Source of the DNA: a virus
DNA: 36,086 bases
Reading direction: 5' to 3' (one strand)
Virus record (IMG/VR): IMGVR_UViG_3300028769_000027
Span: 1 to 36,086 of that record
Part shown: piece after piece, positions 31,942 to 36,086 of the stretch
Position numbering within the stretch: the first letter of the stretch is position 1
How the letters are laid out: every line of letters begins with the position of its first letter
Notes under the pieces: generated by a model
Seen by the model: the letters and a program-made list of their open reading frames with translations, nothing else
Told to the model about the DNA's origin: nothing
Database searches by the model: none
Made by a program: the position numbers and the translations under genes

Positions 31942-32156
31942 TGCAAACCAAAACACACTCACTTATAGAAAGCCTCACAAACGTAGCAATTGGTTATGTG
32001 GTGGCACTATTGAGCCAAATAGTAGTATTCCCTATGTTTAATATTTATGTGCCATTAAGCGATAACCTATTAATTGGCTTATGGTTTACGGCTATAAGTA
32101 TAATTAGGTCGTACGTAGTTAGAAGATATTTTAATAAAAAGATTAACACCCCTTGA
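31941..32156 (+). CDS. DUF7220-like membrane protein
   Basis: 71 aa. SLIESLTNVAIGYVVALLSQIVVFPMFNIYVPLSDNLLIGLWFTAISIIRSYVVRRYFNK is the pattern of a widespread two-pass membrane protein family of tailed phages (DUF7220): two hydrophobic helices and the conserved SYVVRRYFN end. Role unknown. Coupled to the methylase by TAATG. Confidence 0.85.
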   Translation: MQTKTHSLIESLTNVAIGYVVALLSQIVVFPMFNIYVPLSDNLLIGLWFTAISIIRSYVVRRYFNKKINTP

Positions 32157-32181
32157 CTTTGTTTTCATTTTAGTATATACT
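32153..32181 (+). promoter_or_regulatory. sigma-70-like promoter
   Basis: TTGACT (32153-32158) and TATACT (32176-32181) with a 17-base spacer, the strongest classical promoter in the window. It starts inside the stop codon region of the membrane gene and drives the structured RNA at 32188-32310. Confidence 0.8.
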
Positions 32182-32187
32182 TTCAAC

Positions 32188-32310
32188 ATCAAACAAAGTT
32201 ACCCGCCTCACTGGGTTAAGGTCGAGGACGACTGAACATAATCAGTAAAATTATGGTTACTATAAACGTTACTTGCATACTAACGATTTAAAAATTGTAT
32301 GCATATTTTT
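32188..32310 (+). ncRNA. candidate small RNA with pseudoknot-like fold and terminator
   Basis: Starts just after a strong promoter and ends at a terminator. ACCC (32201-32204) pairs with GGGT (32213-32216), extendable by TT/AA; loop CCTC (32206-32209) is complementary to GAGG (32224-32227), giving an H-type pseudoknot. ACTGA (32231-32235) pairs with TCAGT (32242-32246). No open reading frame worth naming. It could be a free RNA or an attenuated leader of the next gene. Not a known riboswitch as far as I can tell. Confidence 0.55.
32274..32310 (+). terminator. intrinsic terminator of the small RNA
   Basis: TGCATAC (32274-32280) pairs with GTATGCA (32297-32303) around a 16-base loop, followed by TATTTTT. 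Confidence 0.7.
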
Positions 32311-32352
32311 AAGGGCTTATTGAAGCTTTTAAATAAAAATGAGGTGGATGAG

Positions 32353-32802
32353 ATGGAAGATAAAAAAAATAACACTGGCGACTGGAACACTGGCTACTGT
32401 AACACTATTACGCCAAAAGTTATGCTATTTAATAAAGAAAGCAATATTTGTTTTGATACAGATTTGTATTATAAAATTTACAACATTTTTTATAAATATT
32501 CAAAACCGTTATGCGAGTGGATTTCAGCAAATAACATGACCGATGAAGAAAAAGAAACCAACAAAACATGGGAAATTACACAAGGCTATTTAAAAGTTAA
32601 TGAAGAAAAAAACAATGGATTGAAAGTCGCGCCAGAAGATGAAGAATTTATCAAAGGACTTCCAAACTTTGACAATCAAATTTTGCTGGAATGTACTGGT
32701 ATCGATTTGACAAAAAAGAAAGTTAAAATATGTATCGATGGAAAAGATATTTTAATTTCTAAAGAAGAATTTGAAAGTATTAAAAAGCAATTTATGCAAT
32801 AA
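32353..32802 (+). CDS. pentapeptide-type phage protein
   Basis: 149 aa from ATG 32353 with GAGGTGG upstream; a longer form from 32299 would start inside the terminator. Residues 5-20 (NNTGDWNTGYCNT) are the degenerate end of a pentapeptide array found in many phage proteins as N-T-G-x-x units, here only two or three copies. VMLFNKESNICF follows, as in the family. The C-terminal half is charged and alpha/beta. Its role is unknown; some pentapeptide proteins mimic DNA. Followed by two hairpins. Confidence 0.75.
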   Translation: MEDKKNNTGDWNTGYCNTITPKVMLFNKESNICFDTDLYYKIYNIFYKYSKPLCEWISANNMTDEEKETNKTWEITQGYLKVNEEKNNGLKVAPEDEEFIKGLPNFDNQILLECTGIDLTKKKVKICIDGKDILISKEEFESIKKQFMQ

Positions 32803-32807
32803 ATAAA

Positions 32808-32860
32808 GCCCTATTAACTTAGGGCAATTTACTAAGCATTTAATGAGTGTTTAGTAAATT
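32808..32860 (+). terminator. tandem terminator hairpins
   Basis: GCCCTA/TAGGGC (32808-32813, 32820-32825) is a 6-bp stem, and AATTTACTAA/TTAGTAAATT (32826-32835, 32851-32860) is a perfect 10-bp stem followed by TTATT. They are back to back after the pentapeptide gene, ending the second early unit or separating it from the small-gene run. Confidence 0.65.
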
Positions 32861-32878
32861 TTATTAAAGGGGTTAAAG

Positions 32879-33192
32879 ATGAAAAATATTGAACATGTGT
32901 TTGAGCCGTTTTTTAATTTGCATAAAGAAAAAAAATAAGAAACGAATGTATTATTAAAGGAAGAATTTATTATTACGATTTTATGGGAAGCACTAGAAAA
33001 GCTTATGCCAAATATAATAATTTAAAAATTGTTTATCTTGGCCTTGGAGGTGTTTATTCTATAAAAGGAAACAAACAGCCAATGGGGTTAGTGGGTCATT
33101 TTTGGGTATATAAATGGAATTATGTTTCAAGAAAGGAAAAACATAAATTAGACATAACTTGGATTAGAAAAAAATACGGGTTAAAGGCTTAA
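32879..33192 (+). CDS. small protein interrupted by apparent -1 frameshift at an A8 run
   Basis: The first frame (ATG 32879, with AAAGGGG upstream) reads MKNIEHVFEPFFNLHKEKK and stops at 32936. A -1 shift on the run of eight A (32928-32935) joins IRNECIIKGRIYYYDF to the MGSTRKAYAKYNNL frame that runs to 33192. The joined protein would be 104 aa, beta-rich with aromatic residues (GHFWVYKWNYVS). No ribosome-binding site precedes ATG 32983. Programmed slippage, a real mutation or a homopolymer error could all explain it. Confidence 0.6.
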
Positions 33193-33194
33193 AA

Positions 33195-33431
33195 ATGCAT
33201 GACACACAAAGAGAATACGACACAGACAAAGTAATAATGAAAATGTTTGCAACTTCACCTACATTTTTAGAAAAATGTTTAACATGTGATCATTATGTGG
33301 GTTGTGATAAAGACGTAGGAGATCAGTTATGTGGTGTGGATAAAGACAAAATTGTGACGTGTTTGTCCGTTGAGATTGAAATGCAACTTGCAAAGCTTAG
33401 CGGTTGCGTAATGTTTGAGGAGATGAGATGA
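33195..33431 (+). CDS. cysteine-containing small protein
   Basis: 78 aa. Six cysteines, of which C28-x2-C31 and C37 (CLTCDHYVGC), C46 and C56 may bind a metal. The N-terminus is acidic and helical. Unknown function. Starts 2 bases after the preceding stop, and its TGA overlaps the next ATG. Confidence 0.65.
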   Translation: MHDTQREYDTDKVIMKMFATSPTFLEKCLTCDHYVGCDKDVGDQLCGVDKDKIVTCLSVEIEMQLAKLSGCVMFEEMR

Positions 33432-33691
33432 AAGTTTTAGGCATATCAGAAAATGGAAAATATATTGCGGAAATAACGCATACAGAAATTGAGCAGTATT
33501 TGAATTTATATTATGGAAAACTAGAAAAGCTAAGTGTTGGTAAAGAAATTGACTTAGGAGATGGCTATAAGCATTATGAAAACACAAGAAGAGCTTTAGA
33601 AAAAACACAAGATTTTTTTAAAGCAAATATTGAAAATATAAGCGCTATTACAAATGCAATGCTTTTAACATCAAAAAAGGAAACAAAATGA
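33428..33691 (+). CDS. hypothetical protein
   Basis: 87 aa. Short N-terminal strands (KVLGISENGKYIAEITHTEIEQYL), then helices (YGKLEKLSVGKEI; HYENTRRALEKTQDFFKANIEN). Typical of small phage proteins of unknown function. Coupled by ATGA at both ends. Confidence 0.65.
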   Translation: MKVLGISENGKYIAEITHTEIEQYLNLYYGKLEKLSVGKEIDLGDGYKHYENTRRALEKTQDFFKANIENISAITNAMLLTSKKETK

Positions 33692-33759
33692 CCTATTTAA
33701 CAGCAAAATACTTACAACGGTTACAAATTGTTATTTTAAAAAGAAGAGGTGTAAAATGA
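33688..33759 (+). CDS. 23-residue coupled micro-ORF
   Basis: ATG 33688 overlaps the preceding TGA, and its own TGA overlaps the next ATG at 33756. Encodes MTYLTAKYLQRLQIVILKRR and three more residues, basic and amphipathic. Preceded by AAAAGGAAAC. The double overlap makes translation plausible. Confidence 0.45.
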   Translation: MTYLTAKYLQRLQIVILKRRGVK

Positions 33760-33974
33760 CAAAATCACAATTTATGCAAGACTACATTAAACCTAACGAA
33801 ATAGTAACAGTTAATGCTAATTTATTGCAAGAGCAATTAAAATTAAATTTGCAATATGAACGTTTAGTTAAACAAAAAGACGATGAAATCAGACGTTTAA
33901 AAATTTGGCTAGATTATCTTAGGCAAGAAAATAACGAGTTAAAAAACGCACGTTATGTTGATTTAAGGGGATAA
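33756..33974 (+). CDS. coiled-coil small protein
   Basis: 72 aa. Residues 20-65 have a heptad pattern (LLQEQLKLNLQYERLVKQKD, EIRRLKIWLDYLRQENNELK). Function unknown; GAAGAGG precedes the start, and the next gene starts one base after the stop. Confidence 0.65.
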   Translation: MTKSQFMQDYIKPNEIVTVNANLLQEQLKLNLQYERLVKQKDDEIRRLKIWLDYLRQENNELKNARYVDLRG

Positions 33975-33975
33975 C

Positions 33976-34068
33976 ATGCAACAACCATTTAAAGCACTTT
34001 TTTGGGTTATAGGTATTTGTTGGCTTATAGCTATTGTAATTGGGTCTAATTACTGGGATTTGCCGTGA
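33976..34068 (+). CDS. 30-residue single-pass membrane peptide
   Basis: ATG 33976 with AAGGGG upstream. Sequence MQQPFKALFWVIGICWLIAI continues VIGSNYWDLP; one transmembrane helix of about 18 residues. Its stop overlaps the GTG start of the next gene (GTGA). Confidence 0.55.
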   Translation: MQQPFKALFWVIGICWLIAIVIGSNYWDLP

Positions 34069-34283
34069 GCAAAACAGATAGCTTGCAGCTAAGTTTTATT
34101 TATTCATATATGAAAAAAAAGAAAAAGACTTTAGTTTTATATACTAAATGCAACGTATGCAAGAAAAAGTTTAATAAATATGAATTTTACACAAATACAC
34201 ACGTTTGTAAGTCATGCTGGCTTGAATACGTTGGTATGACACGAGCAGAAAAAAGGAATTTGCAAGATGAAAAAATGGGTTAA
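34065..34283 (+). CDS. small zinc-ribbon protein
   Basis: 72 aa from GTG 34065. CNVCKKKF at 29-36 and CKSCW at 48-52 give a CxxC...CxxC zinc ribbon, preceded by a basic KKKKK stretch. Ends with an EKRNLQDEK helix. Overlaps the next gene by 17 bases. Possibly RNA or DNA binding. Confidence 0.65.
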   Translation: MSKTDSLQLSFIYSYMKKKKKTLVLYTKCNVCKKKFNKYEFYTNTHVCKSCWLEYVGMTRAEKRNLQDEKMG

Positions 34284-34653
34284 GTTTGGCGGGTTTTCTT
34301 ACTACTCCCGTGCGCTTGGAAAATCAGATAACTTTTTGTTAATGCTTAACAAAAATAGAGGACTAGGATTAGAGCCTAAACAATGCCTTGATTATTATGT
34401 CGCAACTATTAACAAGCAAAACGATTTTAAAAGTAAATTGCAAGAAATTTGTTATTGGTTAGAAGATAATAAACTTGTTTTTGAGTTTGGAAAATTGACC
34501 GTAGAACATAAAATATACAAAAACGAGAGATCAATTTATGTGTATTTAAGTCGCTGGTTTGAGTATAAACAAAATTTAGTAGATAAAGGCACATTTCAAA
34601 GATGGGCTGACGTCATAGAGTTGTTTGATAAATTTAAGAAGGAGAACCAATGA
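34267..34653 (+). CDS. hypothetical protein
   Basis: 128 aa starting MKKWVKFGGFSYYSRALGKS. Helical with several Trp/Tyr residues and VYLSRWFEYKQNLVDKG. Not recognised. Start lies inside the zinc-ribbon gene and its stop overlaps the following ATG (ATGA). Confidence 0.65.
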   Translation: MKKWVKFGGFSYYSRALGKSDNFLLMLNKNRGLGLEPKQCLDYYVATINKQNDFKSKLQEICYWLEDNKLVFEFGKLTVEHKIYKNERSIYVYLSRWFEYKQNLVDKGTFQRWADVIELFDKFKKENQ

Positions 34654-34889
34654 GTAAAGCACTAGAAATACTAAAAGAATTGGATAATCAAGATATTTGG
34701 GTGCTATTAGAACTAGGGTTAGAACACACAAATATAGCTAGTGCCATAGCCGAGCTTGAAGCACAAAAGGCTAAGAGTTGCGAGGGGTGTCAGTATTTTA
34801 ATGAAACGCAGATTTGCAATAATCTTGTAGCAAGAAGTGGATATAAAAGTAATACTTTTTATTGTAATCAACACGAGCCAAAGGCTTAA
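34650..34889 (+). CDS. small protein with C-terminal cysteine cluster
   Basis: 79 aa. Helical N-terminus (LEILKELDNQDIWVLLELGL), then CEGCQYFN, ICNN and FYCNQHE with four cysteines and a histidine, a pattern seen at the C-terminus of many small phage proteins and likely to bind zinc. Ribosome-binding site AGAAGGAGAA. Confidence 0.7.
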   Translation: MSKALEILKELDNQDIWVLLELGLEHTNIASAIAELEAQKAKSCEGCQYFNETQICNNLVARSGYKSNTFYCNQHEPKA

Positions 34890-34891
34890 CA

Positions 34892-35086
34892 ATGTACGAC
34901 CTACCCATACTATTAAGCTTCATGTCGATCTTTGCTTTATCCACCGTTAGTGCAGAATACGAAGCAAAAGTAAATCAAGAGTACGCAGAAATGCAAGAGG
35001 TAGTCGGTGAGGTGTTCCGCAGTGGAACTGAATTAACTTTGAGCTATAACGAGCTTAAGAGACAATGTAAAAGGGGGAAAAGATGA
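34892..35086 (+). CDS. small protein with N-terminal hydrophobic segment
   Basis: 64 aa. Residues 5-20 (PILLSFMSIFALSTVSA) look like a signal peptide or a membrane anchor, then a charged helical tail ending KRGKR. Coupled to the next gene by ATGA. Function unknown. Confidence 0.6.
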   Translation: MYDLPILLSFMSIFALSTVSAEYEAKVNQEYAEMQEVVGEVFRSGTELTLSYNELKRQCKRGKR

Positions 35087-35250
35087 TAATAGCGTGGGGT
35101 ATATTTATTTTAGGAATTGTTTTTACAGTAATTTGCCTTGCTCCATTAATGCAAGGGGTCAATAGTGGTAAATCTTTTACATGGGATTTTAAACCATTTT
35201 TAATATCTGTTATAGTTGTGTTGTGTTCAGCGCAATACATTTGGGGGTAA
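35083..35250 (+). CDS. two-pass small membrane protein
   Basis: 55 aa from ATG 35083, which has AAGGGGG upstream and overlaps the previous stop. Hydrophobic residues 2-20 (IIAWGIFILGIVFTVICLA) and 38-53 (PFLISVIVVLCSAQYIW) form two helices. Unknown function. Confidence 0.65.
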   Translation: MIIAWGIFILGIVFTVICLAPLMQGVNSGKSFTWDFKPFLISVIVVLCSAQYIWG

Positions 35251-35252
35251 AA

Positions 35253-35411
35253 ATGTGGCTCTTAATAGTATGGCAAATAAGCTTTACGCAACCAATAGTT
35301 AAAACACATTTTGATAATGAGCGTGAATGTTTATACATGGGCGCACAGTTTGAAGTTGCTTATAAAGAAAGTAAGCCAATAGAGTTTAAATGTTTTAAAA
35401 TGGGAGAGTAA
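35253..35411 (+). CDS. small protein with N-terminal hydrophobic anchor
   Basis: 52 aa from ATG 35253; the longer GTG frame at 35223 would overlap the previous gene. MWLLIVWQISFTQPI may be a signal or anchor, followed by a polar part with two cysteines (C26 and C47). Ribosome-binding site TTGGGGG. Function unknown. Confidence 0.6.
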   Translation: MWLLIVWQISFTQPIVKTHFDNERECLYMGAQFEVAYKESKPIEFKCFKMGE

Positions 35412-35921
35412 ATGTTCAAAGTATTAGAAGGTGCAACTGCACCAACAAGAGCGACAAAGTATTCAGCGATGATTGATCTATACGCTAACGCTGATGTGGT
35501 CATAGGGGCGGGGGAAACGGCTATAGTGCCACTTGGCATTATTATTGATTTAGAAGATTTATTTGATATTACAATTCCAAGTATGAACGTACCAATAGAA
35601 TGGATAAAACAAGAACGTAATCAATTTCTTGCTAGTCACTATTTGGAACTTCATCCTCGCAGTAGCTTGAGAGCTAAAGGTCTTATCATTGGAGTTGGGG
35701 TTATAGATTTGGATTATAAAGATGAGATTGGTTTGATTGTGCATAATCCGTTAACTATTGATCATTTACAAGTTGTTTATAAAACTGATTTAATTCCTTT
35801 TATAATTAACAAAGGTGACAAAATAGCACAATGCACACTCGTAGAGCATAAAGGATTCTTAATGGGTATTGAAAGCGAAACAGAGCGTACTGGTGGCTTT
35901 GGGCATAGTAGTGACAAATAA
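35412..35921 (+). CDS. dut: dUTPase
   Basis: 169 aa. All five trimeric dUTPase motifs are present: I YSAMIDLYA (17-25), II PRSSLRAKG (82-90), III GVIDLDYKDEIGLIV (96-110, with the base-binding Asp), IV KGDKIAQC (134-141) and V RTGGFGHSS (159-167). It converts dUTP to dUMP, limiting uracil in phage DNA. An insertion at about 48-77 separates motifs I and II. Immediately after the preceding stop; its TAA overlaps the next ATG. Confidence 0.96.
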   Translation: MFKVLEGATAPTRATKYSAMIDLYANADVVIGAGETAIVPLGIIIDLEDLFDITIPSMNVPIEWIKQERNQFLASHYLELHPRSSLRAKGLIIGVGVIDLDYKDEIGLIVHNPLTIDHLQVVYKTDLIPFIINKGDKIAQCTLVEHKGFLMGIESETERTGGFGHSSDK

Positions 35922-36085
35922 TGGAACACTTATTAAAAGCAACCATAGCAAACCAACAAGCGCAACTTACCAAAAAAGACGAGCTTATCGAACAACAAGC
36001 AACGGTGATTAAAAATCTTACCAAACGCATAGCGGAGTTAAAAGCTAAGCCTATAAAAAGGAGACGGAAGAATGACAACAACTAA
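35921..36085 (+). CDS. small charged helical protein (complete copy)
   Basis: 54 aa from ATG 35921 (TAATG overlap with dut). MEHLLKATIANQQAQLTKKD is helical; the end PIKRRRKNDNN is strongly basic. The part from base 35954 is repeated at the window start, where the product ends NDN rather than NDNN because a triplet is absent. Overlaps the next gene start (ATG 36072) in another frame. Confidence 0.7.
   Translation: MEHLLKATIANQQAQLTKKDELIEQQATVIKNLTKRIAELKAKPIKRRRKNDNN
35954..36079 (+). repeat. 126-bp terminal direct repeat (right copy)
   Basis: Identical to bases 1-126. The next bases, AACTAAA, contain one AAC more than the left copy. This marks the circle closure. Confidence 0.95.
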
Positions 36086-36086
36086 A
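36072..36086 (+). CDS. start of the gene at 119 (second copy, partial)
   Basis: ATG ACA ACA ACT AAA, the first five codons of the gene annotated at 119-436, cut by the window end. The left copy reads ATG ACA ACT AAA, so one Thr codon is missing there. Confidence 0.85.

Noticed and set aside
32299-32352. N-terminal extension of the pentapeptide protein
   Set aside because: The ATG at 32299 is in the arm of an intrinsic terminator; ATG 32353 has GAGGTGG.

Overview
This window is, as far as the sequence shows, one complete circularly permuted genome of a P22-like podovirus (about 35.95 kb of unique sequence). The first 126 bases recur at 35954-36079, and a small gene broken by the window start is completed at the window end. 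The P22-type block can be read in order from translated motifs, lengths and synteny: small and large terminase, 727-aa portal, scaffold, 425-aa coat, gp4- and gp10-like tail-hub proteins, three ejection-type proteins and a tailspike-type adaptor. The host is Gram-negative, because the phage has an overlapping inner/outer spanin pair and an exported transglycosylase endolysin. The DNA is visibly AT-rich. Protein style suggests a Campylobacterota host, but that is a guess. No integrase, tRNA, rRNA, IS element, CRISPR array, DNA polymerase or RNA polymerase gene was seen.

Layout. (1) 1-1193: tail end of a long rightward early operon of very small genes, continuing across the circle junction from 36085. 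(2) 1286-20619: virion genes, ending in a split tail fibre and a fibre-assembly-type chaperone. (3) 20619-23110: lysis cassette with four candidate membrane proteins, a 17-codon gene with a terminator, a lytic transglycosylase, and Rz/Rz1-like spanins; a DUF5856-like gene follows. (4) 23491-24101: the only leftward transcription, consisting of a 37-aa membrane protein and an HTH protein, facing the early operon across a promoter/operator region with repeated GTTAAA sites. (5) 24102-27760: recombination genes (Rad52-type annealing protein, YqaJ exonuclease, SSB, NinG) mixed with small unknowns. (6) 27761-32802: accessory block with HTH, GIY-YIG, replication-initiator-like, ASCH-like, Dam methylase and pentapeptide-type genes, punctuated by structured non-coding leaders. 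(7) 32879-36085: a dense run of small genes ending with dUTPase.

How it may work together. Virion and lysis genes are punctuated by promoters with the shared element TATG(G/C/A)TAYAAT, an extended -10 that host sigma-70 RNA polymerase should read, often overlapping the end of the previous gene. Early genes appear to run from a TATAAT promoter at 24069 that is overlaid by an inverted repeat and faces the leftward HTH gene; this looks like a regulatory switch without a visible integrase. The most unusual feature is a pair of homologous leader RNAs (about 27837-27960 and 28465-28586). They share a P1 stem, a downstream conserved block and almost identical spacings, but have different loop sequences that each pair with their own downstream partner. 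This suggests a covarying regulatory RNA that I do not recognise. Other points of interest are a probable -1 frameshift gene at 32879-33192, an HExxH protease-like motif in the giant ejection protein, and a candidate small RNA at 32188-32310.
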